Positions 55,647 to 64,000 of a stretch of 64,000 nt of DNA are shown here, piece by piece. The translations under genes were made by a program, and so were the position numbers. Source of the stretch: Stutzerimonas stutzeri (GTDB lineage: Bacteria > Pseudomonadota > Gammaproteobacteria > Pseudomonadales > Pseudomonadaceae); contig NZ_JAMOIC010000010.1 in the NCBI RefSeq assembly GCF_024448895.1, forward strand, positions 62,001 through 126,000. Reading direction: 5' to 3'. The notes beneath the pieces are model-generated. The model did no database searches, was not told the DNA's origin, and saw only the letters and a list, made by a program, of their open reading frames with translations. Position 1 is the stretch's first letter. Each line of letters opens with the position of its first letter.

Positions 55647-57428
55647 TTACGCGATTGTCAGCAGGCAGTCGCCCACCGACACCGCATCGCCAACCTTGAC
55701 GCTCACACCTGAGACGGTGCCGGCCTTGAATGCACGGATTTCAGTTTCCATCTTCATCGCTTCCAGGATAAGGACGAGATCCCCCTCCTGAACCACCTGT
55801 CCTGGCTGCACGAGAACCTTGAAGATATTGCCAGCCAATGGCGCTGACTGTGGTTCGCCTTTGCCAGCTGCTGGCACCGAGGCGGCAGCGGGCGCCAGGC
55901 CTGAGTCGGTGCCAACCGGTTTGATGCCTTCGATATCGCCACCTTCGTTGACCTGAACAACGAATGACTTCCCGTTGACCTCGACCGTGTAGACCTCTGG
56001 TCCGACTGCTTCGCGCACCACTTGCTCATTGCCGGTCGGCATCGGTTCGAATGCTGCAGCATTCCCCCGGTTCTCCAGAAACTTCAGGCCGATCTGAGGA
56101 AACAAAGCGTAGGTCAGTACATCGTCAATTTCGTCCTTGGCCAGCTTGATGCCTTTGTCCTGAGCCACTCCTCTTAGCTCGGCCGTCAGTTTTTCCATTT
56201 CCGGCTGCAGCAGGTCAGCCGGACGACAAGTGATAACCTCCGCACCGTCAAGAACGCGCTGCTGGAGCTCGGTGTTGAATGGTGCCGGTGCGGACCCATA
56301 CTCGCCTTTGAGGATGCCCGCCGTTTCTTTGGTAATGGACTTATAGCGCTCACCCGTGAGCACGTTGATGACTGCTTGGGTGCCGACGATCTGCGACGTC
56401 GGTGTAACCAACGGGATAAAGCCCAGATCCTCGCGTACCCGAGGAATCTCAGCCAGGACCTGGTCGAATTTATCGAGAGCCCCCTGCTCTTTCAGCTGAC
56501 CCTCCATGTTGGTCAGCATGCCGCCCGGCACCTGAGCGACGAGGATGCGAGAGTCGACGCCTTTGAGCGTGCCTTCGAACTTTGCATATTTTTTGCGCAC
56601 CTCCCGGAAGTACGCAGCGATTTCCTCGAGCAGCTCGAGATTGAGCCCGGTATCTCGCTCCGTGCCCTGAAAAATTGCCACGACTGATTCCGTTGGCGAG
56701 TGCCCATAGGTCATGGAGAGTGAAGAGATGGCGGTATCGACGTTATCGATGCCCGCTTCTACCGCTTTGAGAATGGCTGCGGTGGAGAGGCCGGCAGTCG
56801 CATGACACTGCATATGAATGGGGATGGACAGAGTCGCCTTAAGACGCGACACGAGTTCATACGCCTTGTAGGGGGTCAGAATCCCAGCCATGTCCTTGAT
56901 CGCAACAGAATCGGCACCCATGTCCTCAATCTGCTTTGCCAAATCGAGCCACATGTCCAAGGTATGCACGGGGCTGGTGGTGTAAGAAATGGTGCCTTGA
57001 GCATGCTTGCCGTTTTGTTTGACGGCACGAAGAGCAGTTTCCAGGTTGCGGGCGTCGTTCATCGCATCAAACACACGAAATACATCGACGCCGTTAACCG
57101 CTGCGCGCTCGACGAACTTCTTTACCACATCGTCAGCATAGTGCCGGTAACCGAGAAGGTTCTGGCCGCGTAGCAGCATTTGCTGACGGGTATTGGGCAT
57201 CGCCTTTTTCAGCTCGCGGATGCGTTCCCAAGGGTCTTCACCGAGATAGCGAATGCACGAGTCGAAGGTAGCGCCACCCCATGATTCGACCGACCAGAAG
57301 CCGACCTGGTCCAGTTTGCCGGCAATCGGCAGCATGTCTTCAAGTCGAACACGGGTCGCGAGAATGGATTGATGCGCATCACGAAGCACCACATCGGTGA
57401 TGCCGAGCGGTTGTTTGGCAGAGGTCAT
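55647..57428 (-). CDS. oadA: Oxaloacetate decarboxylase alpha subunit (biotin carboxyltransferase)
   Basis: The 593-aa subunit transfers the carboxyl group of oxaloacetate to biotin. The TIM-barrel carboxyltransferase begins [23 protein letters not shown], with [13 protein letters not shown] supplying metal-ligand histidines, followed by the PYC_OADA helical domain, a P/A-rich linker and a C-terminal biotinyl domain with EAMKMET (biotinylated Lys near residue 557). ATG 57428 has GGGAG upstream; a GTG at 57458 would overlap oadG. It lies between oadG and oadB. Confidence 0.93.
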   Translation of the reverse strand: MTSAKQPLGITDVVLRDAHQSILATRVRLEDMLPIAGKLDQVGFWSVESWGGATFDSCIRYLGEDPWERIRELKKAMPNTRQQMLLRGQNLLGYRHYADDVVKKFVERAAVNGVDVFRVFDAMNDARNLETALRAVKQNGKHAQGTISYTTSPVHTLDMWLDLAKQIEDMGADSVAIKDMAGILTPYKAYELVSRLKATLSIPIHMQCHATAGLSTAAILKAVEAGIDNVDTAISSLSMTYGHSPTESVVAIFQGTERDTGLNLELLEEIAAYFREVRKKYAKFEGTLKGVDSRILVAQVPGGMLTNMEGQLKEQGALDKFDQVLAEIPRVREDLGFIPLVTPTSQIVGTQAVINVLTGERYKSITKETAGILKGEYGSAPAPFNTELQQRVLDGAEVITCRPADLLQPEMEKLTAELRGVAQDKGIKLAKDEIDDVLTYALFPQIGLKFLENRGNAAAFEPMPTGNEQVVREAVGPEVYTVEVNGKSFVVQVNEGGDIEGIKPVGTDSGLAPAAASVPAAGKGEPQSAPLAGNIFKVLVQPGQVVQEGDLVLILEAMKMETEIRAFKAGTVSGVSVKVGDAVSVGDCLLTIA

Positions 57429-57450
57429 GACGGGAACTCCCTGTACTGGG

Positions 57451-57693
57451 TCAACCACGACGAGCGCGGTGCTGATGGATGGCTGTCTGAATAGCCGCTA
57501 CGAGATCGGCATCCACTTCGGTCGCAGCAGGACCATTTGATACTGGCTCGACTGGCGGCGCACTTTCGAAGCGACCAATCACAGACGACATCATGCGAAT
57601 GCAGACAATCAACAACACGAGGAAAACGAAGACGGAACCTATGCCGAACAGCATGAGTTCAACACCTTCGAGCAGGAGTTCGCTGGGGGTCAT
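57451..57693 (-). CDS. oadG: Oxaloacetate decarboxylase gamma subunit
   Basis: The 80-aa protein has one N-terminal transmembrane helix ([23 protein letters not shown]), a proline-rich linker and a C-terminal stretch with paired histidines ([14 protein letters not shown]), matching the OadG assembly/zinc subunit. It heads oadGAB. Confidence 0.88.
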   Translation of the reverse strand: MTPSELLLEGVELMLFGIGSVFVFLVLLIVCIRMMSSVIGRFESAPPVEPVSNGPAATEVDADLVAAIQTAIHQHRARRG

Positions 57694-57829
57694 GGGATTC
57701 CCTTTAAATCAGCAGCTCGGGCCGCCTGTTATTCGCTTCAAGTTTGAGGCTTCGCTTATGCGAAACCTCCGAACAGTAGCCCGAATAATAGGCGTAAGGC
57801 AAACGCCAAGTCGCCGCAGATGGAAGGGA

Positions 57830-59278
57830 TCAGAGGAGAAAAATGGTAGCCAGGCCCAGAAAAATAAAGAAGCCGCCGCTGTCTGTTACAGCGGTAATCA
57901 TGACGCTGGCGCCCAGGGCCGGATCCCGCCCCATACGTGCCAGCGTTACAGGGATAAGAACACCCATCAGGGCTGCAAGCAGCAGGTTAAGCGTCATTGC
58001 CGCAGTCATGACCACACCCAATGACCAGCTTCCATAGAGCCAATACACCACTAAGCCTATAACGCCGCCCCATATCAAACCATTCAGCATGCCGACCCCC
58101 GCCTCCTTGCGCAGCAGGCGAGCACTATTGCCGGTTCCCATTTGGTCCAACGCCATAGCCCGGACAATCATGGTAATCGTCTGATTGCCAGAGTTTCCGC
58201 CGATCCCGGCGACTATTGGCATCAAAGCGGCCAGCGCCACCAGCTTTTCGATTGAACCGTCGAACAAACCAATAACGCGCGAAGCCAGAAATGCCGTTAC
58301 CAGATTGATCGCCAGCCAGGCCCAACGATTGCGCAGCGACTTCCAGACGGAGGCGAAGATATCTTCCTCCTCGCGAAGGCCCGCCATGTTGAGGACTTCG
58401 CTTTCACTCTCCTCGCGAATGAGGTCGACCATTTCGTCAATGGTAAGTCGCCCGATCAGCTTGCCGCTCTTGTCCACGACTGGCGTCGAAACCAGATCGT
58501 ATCGTTCGAATGCCTGCGCCGCCTCGTAGGCATCTTCATCCGGATGAAATGTAACCGGATCGCTGGCCATAACCTCAGCGACATGACGATCTGGATCATT
58601 GACCAGCAGACGCTTGATCGGCAGGACGCCCTTGAGCACCCCGTCATAGTCCACAACGAACAGCTTGTCGGTATGGCCAGGCAACTCCTTGAGTCGCCGC
58701 AGGTAGCGCAGCACCACTTCAAGACTCACGTCCTCACGGATCGTGACCATCTCGAAGTCCATCAGCGCACCGACCTGATCGTCTTCGTAGGAAAGAGCTG
58801 ATCGCACACGCTCACGCTGCTGTGCATCGAGCGTCTCCATCAGCTCATGGACGACGTCCCTTGGCAGCTCCGCCGCCAGATCGGCCAGCTCGTCGGCATC
58901 CATCTCCTTGGCAGCGGCGAGCAGCTCGTGATCATCCATGTCAGCGATCAACGTCTCACGAACAGCGTCGGAGACCTCAAGAAGAATGTCGCCATCACGG
59001 TCAGACTTGACCAGCTGCCAGACCGTCAAGCGGTCATCGAGTGGCAACGCTTCGAGGATGTGTGCGATATCGGCGGGATGCAGTGCCTCAAGCTTGCGCT
59101 GGAGCTCTACCAGATTCTGGCGATGGACCAGATTCTCAACGACTTCCTGGTGCTGTCCGTCCTGACTTTGACGATGCGCCAGGTCTTCAACAATCCGATG
59201 ACGCTGGAGCAGTTCGACTACTTGCGCCAAACGATCCTGAAGACTTTCCTGCGGTTTTTTTGCTTCTACTTCGGTCAT
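57830..59278 (-). CDS. mgtE: Magnesium transporter MgtE
   Basis: The 482-aa channel has an N-terminal superhelical domain (residues about 30-150, MDADELADLAAELPRDVVHELMETLD), a CBS pair that senses magnesium (about 155-275, LKGVLPIKRLL; DKSGKLIGRLTIDEMVDLI), a plug helix and five C-terminal transmembrane helices with GNSGNQTITMIVRAMAL and VITAVTDSGGFFIFLGLA pore motifs. ATG 59278 gives the usual length; the frame is open to 59320. Confidence 0.94.
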   Translation of the reverse strand: MTEVEAKKPQESLQDRLAQVVELLQRHRIVEDLAHRQSQDGQHQEVVENLVHRQNLVELQRKLEALHPADIAHILEALPLDDRLTVWQLVKSDRDGDILLEVSDAVRETLIADMDDHELLAAAKEMDADELADLAAELPRDVVHELMETLDAQQRERVRSALSYEDDQVGALMDFEMVTIREDVSLEVVLRYLRRLKELPGHTDKLFVVDYDGVLKGVLPIKRLLVNDPDRHVAEVMASDPVTFHPDEDAYEAAQAFERYDLVSTPVVDKSGKLIGRLTIDEMVDLIREESESEVLNMAGLREEEDIFASVWKSLRNRWAWLAINLVTAFLASRVIGLFDGSIEKLVALAALMPIVAGIGGNSGNQTITMIVRAMALDQMGTGNSARLLRKEAGVGMLNGLIWGGVIGLVVYWLYGSWSLGVVMTAAMTLNLLLAALMGVLIPVTLARMGRDPALGASVMITAVTDSGGFFIFLGLATIFLL

Positions 59279-59595
59279 GGCGCACTCCACCCCAGCGGTC
59301 GGCGCGCGCCAGGGGATCAATCATTCAAAACGTGATTGGCAAGCGAAATTTTGATGCGACTACTGGGCAAATCCATGAGAGGGATCCAGAGGCCCTGACG
59401 GGCGAACAGCGCAATAATACCACTGCAGACAGCAAGCACGACCGCGAAATGCTGGCAATACAACCGCTGGCGTAGCGTCGATGTATCTCGCCCGTTATCA
59501 ATGTCGACGTATTCACGTTGTTCAAAGACACCGCAGCAAATGAATTAACAATTGGCTAGTCTGAAGATCGATCGATCGTCAAGGAGGACGAGACT
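59279..59595. other. 317-bp divergent intergenic region
   Basis: The gap between mgtE (minus) and the DUF4124 gene (plus) holds presumably both promoters and the mgtE leader. A GATCGATCGATCG tandem lies near 59566-59578. A 68-codon minus-strand frame has no ribosome-binding site or family and is not accepted. No riboswitch was recognised. Confidence 0.45.
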
Positions 59596-60084
59596 ATGAG
59601 CAAGCTGATCGCAGGGGGCTTTTGTGCCCTGCTCCTATGCGCCACCCCTACGCTCGCAGCCAGCATTTATCGCTGCAGTGACGCAGATGGCAACCTGACA
59701 TTCACCAGGCAAGGCTGCCCCATCAACCACGCCTCTCAGATTCAGGAAGCGGCGAACCCGACACCCGGCTCAGGGAAAGCCGTGCCGTTAGCCAAACCGC
59801 TCAAGCAAAGAAAAGATCACGCCGATCGATCACCTCGAAGTCTTACCGTCGTCGGCGGGCAGGACGACGGATGCGGCAACCTGATTACAGGTAGTGAAAG
59901 ACGGGACGCATTGATTAAACAGCAGATCCTTCCGGGCATGACCCGCGCAGACATCGAGAGCGCCTTTGGAAGTCCGGACACGGTTACGAGCCGCAATGGG
60001 AAGGTGCAATATCGCTACAGCGGAAAAGGCAGAACGCGCACAGTCAGCTTCGACCAGTACGGCTGCGTTGGCGGCAAACGCTAA
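59596..60084 (+). CDS. DUF4124 domain exported protein
   Basis: The 162-aa protein has a signal peptide (LIAGGFCALLLCATPTLAA), a DUF4124 segment SIYRCSDADGNLTFTRQGCP with two cysteines, a basic linker, and a C-terminal ILPGMTRADIESAFGSPDTVTSRNGKVQYRY that resembles a BamE/SmpA-type fold. The site AAGGAGGACGAG before the ATG is strong. Function is unknown. Confidence 0.82.
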   Translation: MSKLIAGGFCALLLCATPTLAASIYRCSDADGNLTFTRQGCPINHASQIQEAANPTPGSGKAVPLAKPLKQRKDHADRSPRSLTVVGGQDDGCGNLITGSERRDALIKQQILPGMTRADIESAFGSPDTVTSRNGKVQYRYSGKGRTRTVSFDQYGCVGGKR

Positions 60085-60097
60085 TTCGATTAAACGA

Positions 60098-60129
60098 AAA
60101 AAGGGCCTGCATTACTGCAGGCCCTTTTT
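60098..60129 (+). terminator. Strong bidirectional terminator
   Basis: A 14-bp perfect stem, AAAAAGGGCCTGCA / TGCAGGCCCTTTTT, with loop TTAC, sits 14 bp after the DUF4124 gene. The A- and T-rich arm ends serve both the plus-strand gene and the minus-strand tRNA transcripts. Confidence 0.9.
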
Positions 60130-60134
60130 CGATT

Positions 60135-60211
60135 TGGTGCACTCAGGAGGATTCGAACCTCCGACCGCTCGGTTCGTAGCCGAGTACTCTATCCAGCTGA
60201 GCTATGAGTGC
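60135..60211 (-). tRNA. tRNA-Arg (anticodon ACG), copy 1
   Basis: The 77-nt cloverleaf on the minus strand has acceptor GCACTCA/TGAGTGC, D arm GCTC/GAGT, anticodon stem CTCGG/CCGAG with loop CTACGAA (anticodon ACG), T arm GGAGG/CCTCC and encoded CCA. A34 is normally converted to inosine to read CGU, CGC and CGA. Confidence 0.96.
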
Positions 60212-60279
60212 ATAGGCGCTTTTTAACCAGATCACCGCTGGTTACAACATCAAATTGCATTACTGCAATTCAACAAAGG

Positions 60280-60356
60280 TGGTGCACTCAGGAGGATTCG
60301 AACCTCCGACCGCTCGGTTCGTAGCCGAGTACTCTATCCAGCTGAGCTATGAGTGC
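60280..60356 (-). tRNA. tRNA-Arg (anticodon ACG), copy 2
   Basis: This 77-nt gene is identical to the copy at 60135-60211 as far as I can read and lies 68 bp upstream of it in transcription order. The two probably come from one polycistronic tRNA transcript with tRNA-Ser. Confidence 0.96.
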
Positions 60357-60462
60357 ACTGAGGGTGCGCATTATAAGTTTGTAAATTCGCTGGTCAAGCT
60401 CTTCGAATCAATGATTTACCATCAAAACCAGTCGCTAAACCGAACCACAACTCATCTCTGCA

Positions 60463-60556
<94 letters not shown>

Positions 60557-60618
60557 GCAACACGGGGCGCATGATACCCATCTTAGCCCCGCTTGCAAAG
60601 CCAAAAATCACTTAAATT

Positions 60619-60804
60619 TTAATGGCTTGGTTCTTGATCTTTTTCTTTCTGGATCCGTTGATAAATCTCCTCGCGATGGACCGCCACCTCTTTGGGTGCA
60701 TTCACTCCAATGCGCACTTGATTTCCTTTGACACCCAGTACAGTGACAGTCACATCGTCACCCACCATCAGGGTCTCTCCGACCCGGCGAGTCAGAATCA
60801 GCAT
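60619..60804 (-). CDS. csrA: Carbon storage/translation regulator CsrA (RsmA)
   Basis: The 61-aa RNA-binding dimer begins [51 protein letters not shown], the full CsrA core with Leu4 and Arg44-region RNA contacts. It blocks translation at GGA motifs and controls motility, biofilm and secondary metabolism under Gac/Rsm. Its own leader has two GGA motifs, AAGGAGAAAGGA, just before the ATG, which suggests autorepression. It is followed by the tRNA-Ser and tRNA-Arg genes, as in other pseudomonads. Confidence 0.97.
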   Translation of the reverse strand: MLILTRRVGETLMVGDDVTVTVLGVKGNQVRIGVNAPKEVAVHREEIYQRIQKEKDQEPSH

Positions 60805-60904
60805 TCCTTTCTCCTTAAAAACGGATTCAATTCAGTAAACAGTCTGCAAAGATAAAAACGGATAATGTTCCGTGAGACAGCGACCCTAGAGCCTTTCACC
60901 AGCT

Positions 60905-60933
60905 ATTGACCAGCAACAACGAGTGTAAAGTTC
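60905..60933 (-). promoter_or_regulatory. AlgU-like promoter of csrA
   Basis: On the minus strand GAACTT (60928-60933) is followed by 18 bp and TCAAT (60905-60909). The -35 is perfect; spacing is one base longer than ideal. In P. aeruginosa rsmA has an AlgU-dependent promoter, which supports the call. Confidence 0.45.
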
Positions 60934-60987
60934 CTTTTATTCCATCTAAATCGACGGAAGGCGCGAATTAATCGCTTTTTTGCCGGA

Positions 60988-62223
60988 TCACTCACCTTTT
61001 CCGGCAGGTGCATCCAGTTCGAAAGCGGTATGAAGCGCCCTTACAGCCAGCTCCAGATACTTCTCTTCAATCACCACTGAAACCTTGATTTCAGAGGTAG
61101 AGATCATCTGGATGTTGATGTTTTCCTTGGCCAGCGCTTCGAACATACGGCTGGCGACACCAGCGTGAGAACGCATGCCTACGCCAACGATAGAGACCTT
61201 GGCGATATCCACGTCACCGATCACCTCGCGCGCGCCCATGTCCCGCGCAATGCCTTCAAGCACCTGCAGCGCGTTATGGTAGTCGTTCCGGTGTACGGTG
61301 AAGGTGAAATCGGTGGTGTTATCGTGCGCGACGTTCTGCACGATCATGTCCACCTCGACATTGGCCGAGCTGATCGGACCGAGGATCTTGAAGGCCACAC
61401 CGGGTGTATCCGGCACACCACGAATGGTCAGCTTGGCTTCGTCACGATTGAAGGCGATGCCGGAAATGATGGGCTGTTCCATGGATTCCTCTTCATCAAG
61501 GGTAATGAGGGTTCCTGGACCCTCCTGAAAACTATGCAACACGCGCAGCGGCACGCTGTACTTGCCGGCGAATTCCACTGCACGAATCTGCAGCACTTTT
61601 GAACCGAGACTCGCCATCTCGAGCATTTCTTCAAAGGTGATCTTGTCGAGGCGCTGGGCCTTGGCCACCACCCGTGGGTCGGTGGTGTATACGCCGTCAA
61701 CGTCGGTGTAGATCTGGCACTCGTCAGCCTTCAGAGCCGCCGCCAGCGCAACGCCAGTGGTATCCGAGCCGCCGCGGCCTAGGGTAGTGATGTTGCCCGC
61801 CTCGTCTACGCCCTGGAAGCCGGCGACGACAACCACACGGCCCGCCTTTAGCTCCTTGTGAATCTGCTGAGAGTCGATCTGCAGGATGCGGGCCTTGGTG
61901 TGAGCGCTGTCGGTGAGAATCCGCACCTGGCTCCCCGTGTAGGAAACGGCAGGTACTCCGATCTTGATCAAGGCCATCGCCAATAGGGCAATGGTGACCT
62001 GCTCGCCTGTCGACACCATCACGTCCAATTCACGGGCAACCGGCTGATCGTTGATCTGTTTGGCAAGATCGATCAAACGGTTGGTTTCACCGCTCATTGC
62101 CGAAACCACCACGACAATGTCGTCTCCGTTATCACGAAACTTCTTGACCTTCGCTGCCACTTGCTCGATGCGCTCGACGGAGCCCACAGAGGTGCCACCA
62201 AACTTCTGTACGATCAAAGCCAT
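60988..62223 (-). CDS. lysC: Aspartate kinase (lysine-sensitive type)
   Basis: The 411-aa enzyme phosphorylates aspartate, the first step to lysine, threonine and methionine. The N-terminus MALIVQKFGGTSVGSVERI and TTLGRGGSDTTGVALAAAL belong to the kinase fold; two C-terminal ACT domains (about 265-410, LTIRGVPDTPGVAFKIL and VSIVGVGMRSHAGVASRMF) bind feedback effectors. ATG 62223 gives the normal length; the frame is open eight codons further. It lies 129 bp after alaS, the standard pseudomonad order. Confidence 0.96.
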   Translation of the reverse strand: MALIVQKFGGTSVGSVERIEQVAAKVKKFRDNGDDIVVVVSAMSGETNRLIDLAKQINDQPVARELDVMVSTGEQVTIALLAMALIKIGVPAVSYTGSQVRILTDSAHTKARILQIDSQQIHKELKAGRVVVVAGFQGVDEAGNITTLGRGGSDTTGVALAAALKADECQIYTDVDGVYTTDPRVVAKAQRLDKITFEEMLEMASLGSKVLQIRAVEFAGKYSVPLRVLHSFQEGPGTLITLDEEESMEQPIISGIAFNRDEAKLTIRGVPDTPGVAFKILGPISSANVEVDMIVQNVAHDNTTDFTFTVHRNDYHNALQVLEGIARDMGAREVIGDVDIAKVSIVGVGMRSHAGVASRMFEALAKENINIQMISTSEIKVSVVIEEKYLELAVRALHTAFELDAPAGKGE

Positions 62224-62352
62224 CTCATAGCCGCCTAAGCCCGTCACGGGCGCTTATTAATCATTCTTCCAAGCGAGGCGCTTAACCATCGCCCAACCGG
62301 CTCGCCAGCCAAACGTCTGCTGAAGACCGAGCGAGGCGAGCCTGCTCTCCAG

Positions 62353-64000
62353 CTAGGCGCTCTGCCCTACGAACACTTTTGCAATCGCCAGCGCCTCATC
62401 CAGCCGTCCCGCGTCGCTGCCGCCACCCTGCGCCATATCCGGCCTGCCGCCGCCTTTCCCGCCAACAACCGCAGCGGCTTGTTTCATCAGCTCACCAGCC
62501 TTAAGGCGGCTGGTTAGATCCTGCGTAACGCCAGCCACGAGCACTACCTTATCGTCCTGCACGCCGCCAAGCAGGATGACGCCGCTGCCGAGCTTGTTCT
62601 TCAACTGATCGACCAAGGCCAGCATTGCCTTGCCGTCCAGGCCACCGACACGCGCAGCCAGCGTCTTTACACCATTTACTTCAATAGCGGAGCCAGCGAG
62701 ATCGTTGCCGGTGGCACTGGCCGCCTTGGCCTTGAGCTGCTCGAGCTCTTTTTCCAGCAGGCGGTTGCGCTCAAGCATCGCGCCAAGCTTGTCCAGCAGA
62801 TTGTCACGGCTGCCTTTAACAAGCGCAGCTGCTTCTTTCAGCTGATCTTCGGCACTATTCAGATAGGTCAGGGCCTGTTCGCCAGTCAGTGCTTCGATGC
62901 GTCGGACGCCGGCAGCGACGCCGCCTTCACTGACGATCTTGAACAGCCCGATGTCTCCAGTGCGTTTGACGTGCGTGCCACCACACAACTCGACAGAGAA
63001 ACCGCCCCCCATGGTCAGCACACGCACCTGATCACCGTACTTCTCGCCGAACAGCGCCATCGCGCCCTTACCCTTGGCAGTTTCGATGTCGGTCTCCTCG
63101 ATCTCCACCGCCGTATTGGCGCGAATCTCGGCGTTGACCTTCTCTTCCAGGGCCTTCAACTGCTCGGGCTTGATTGCCTCGAAATGACTGAAGTCAAAAC
63201 GTAGCCTCTGACTGTCGACGAGCGAGCCTTTCTGGCTGACGTGATCACCGAGAAGCTGCCGCAATGCGGCATGCAGAAGGTGAGTGGCAGAATGGTTCAG
63301 CGCTGTGGACTGACGTACCGAGGCGTCAACTGTGGCTTCAATGGTGGCGCCTACCTGTAGGCTGCCGCTGTCCAGGATGCCATGGTGCAGGAACGCACCA
63401 CCGGCCTTGCTGGTATCCCGCACGTCGAAACGCAGGCCGTCAGCCGACAGATATCCGCAATCGCCAATCTGCCCGCCTGACTCAGCGTAGAAGGGCGTCT
63501 CGTCGAGCACGACCACGCCCTCTTCGCCCGCCGACAGGCTTTGCACCGCCATGCCTTCCTTGAACAGGGCCAGCACTTTGCCGGCGCCGGATGTCCCCAG
63601 GTAACCCGTAAAACGAGTTTCGCCTTCGACCTTGACCAGACTGTTGTAGTCCATGCCAAAGGCACTCGCCGAACGCGCGCGCTCGCGCTGGGCGTCCATT
63701 TCACGCTCGAAGCCTTCCTCGTCCAGCGTCAGCTCCCGCTCGCGGGCGATGTCTCCGGTCAGGTCGACAGGGAATCCGTAGGTGTCATACAGCTTGAAGA
63801 TCAGCGCGCCCGGTATGACACCGCCCTGCAGCTCAGCCAGATCCTGTTCGAGGATCCTGAGGCCCTGCTCTAGCGTCTTGGCGAACTGCTCTTCTTCGGT
63901 CTTCAGCACACGCTCGATATGCGCCTGCTGAGTTTTAAGCTCGGTGAATGCATCGCCCATTTCCGCCACAAGCGCGGCGACGATCTTATGGAAAAAGCTG
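62353..64000 (-). CDS. alaS: Alanine--tRNA ligase, C-terminal part (truncated by window edge)
   Basis: The last 548 or so codons of alaS are present; the 5' end lies beyond 64000. They cover the end of the tRNA-recognition region, the editing domain with [11 protein letters not shown] (zinc-ligand HxxxH) and [17 protein letters not shown], and the C-Ala domain ending [11 protein letters not shown]. The frame remains open to the window edge ([16 protein letters not shown]), so the ATG at 63969 is internal and not the start. Confidence 0.96.
   Translation of the reverse strand, partial: SFFHKIVAALVAEMGDAFTELKTQQAHIERVLKTEEEQFAKTLEQGLRILEQDLAELQGGVIPGALIFKLYDTYGFPVDLTGDIARERELTLDEEGFEREMDAQRERARSASAFGMDYNSLVKVEGETRFTGYLGTSGAGKVLALFKEGMAVQSLSAGEEGVVVLDETPFYAESGGQIGDCGYLSADGLRFDVRDTSKAGGAFLHHGILDSGSLQVGATIEATVDASVRQSTALNHSATHLLHAALRQLLGDHVSQKGSLVDSQRLRFDFSHFEAIKPEQLKALEEKVNAEIRANTAVEIEETDIETAKGKGAMALFGEKYGDQVRVLTMGGGFSVELCGGTHVKRTGDIGLFKIVSEGGVAAGVRRIEALTGEQALTYLNSAEDQLKEAAALVKGSRDNLLDKLGAMLERNRLLEKELEQLKAKAASATGNDLAGSAIEVNGVKTLAARVGGLDGKAMLALVDQLKNKLGSGVILLGGVQDDKVVLVAGVTQDLTSRLKAGELMKQAAAVVGGKGGGRPDMAQGGGSDAGRLDEALAIAKVFVGQSA

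Noticed and set aside
57746-57769. Hairpin GAGGCTTCGC/GCGAAACCTC between mgtE end and oadG
   Set aside because: One mismatch and no U-tract on either strand; not enough for a terminator call.
59325-59531. 68-codon minus-strand frame upstream of mgtE
   Set aside because: No ribosome-binding site or family; it overlaps the expected mgtE promoter and leader.
60135-60356. Direct repeat considered as a CRISPR-like or mobile repeat
   Set aside because: The two copies are complete tRNA-Arg cloverleafs.

Overview
The window is a high-GC gammaproteobacterial chromosome segment. Gene content and order match the genus Pseudomonas in the broad sense, most likely a Pseudomonas stutzeri-group (Stutzerimonas) organism. 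Supporting points are the N-acetylglutaminylglutamine amide (NAGGN) osmolyte cluster, minCDE followed by an rluA-type gene and an M18 peptidase, flg genes next to cheV/cheR, an AmrZ-type Arc repressor, and the alaS-lysC-csrA-tRNA block. It looks almost entirely like core genome. I see no insertion sequence, prophage, CRISPR array or integron.

Layout. 1-5.3 kb: end of an unidentified gene, repeat-like hairpins, a thiolase, a two-domain PPK2-family polyphosphate kinase and divergent mnmC. 5.3-15.3 kb: a DUF1127 protein, a LysR regulator, then the NAGGN cluster (amidotransferase, synthetase, M42 peptidase, hybrid kinase, YheU) behind an AlgU-like promoter. 15.4-21.3 kb: a CynX/NimT-type exporter, an SDR enzyme, yjcH-actP acetate uptake, a DUF2061 protein and a soluble histidine kinase. 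21.8-30.1 kb: an alpha/beta-hydrolase fold protein coupled to an MlaA-like protein, pirin, a lauroyl acyltransferase, minCDE, an RluA-family synthase and an M18 aminopeptidase. 30.6-37.1 kb: tail-specific protease Prc, an EAL-CBS-GGDEF protein, a compact three-gene XRE/unknown/Sel1 operon, a DUF1232 protein, a candidate sRNA and a ComEA-like protein.

37.3-52.8 kb is a flagellar and chemotaxis region. On the minus strand are cheV-cheR, flgBCDE and flgFGHIJKL. On the plus strand are flgA, flgM, flgN and ycgR. Sigma-54 -24/-12 boxes with exact GG-N10-GC spacing precede flgB, flgF and flgA, and a consensus FliA (sigma-28) promoter precedes flgM, so the two-tier flagellar hierarchy can be read from the DNA. 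tRNA-Arg(CCT) follows, then a small two-gene unit (67 and 60 aa) behind its own sigma-54-type promoter with two upstream dyads 31 bp apart. This is the least explained element in the window. Next come amrZ, the oadGAB sodium-pumping oxaloacetate decarboxylase, mgtE, a DUF4124 protein, two tRNA-Arg(ACG), tRNA-Ser(GCT), csrA/rsmA, lysC and the 3' part of alaS.

Recurring themes are envelope and osmotic stress (NAGGN, AlgU-like promoters, Prc, MlaA-like protein) and the motile-to-sessile switch (flagella, YcgR, EAL protein, AmrZ, CsrA). All promoter, terminator and sRNA calls were made by eye and are predictions.
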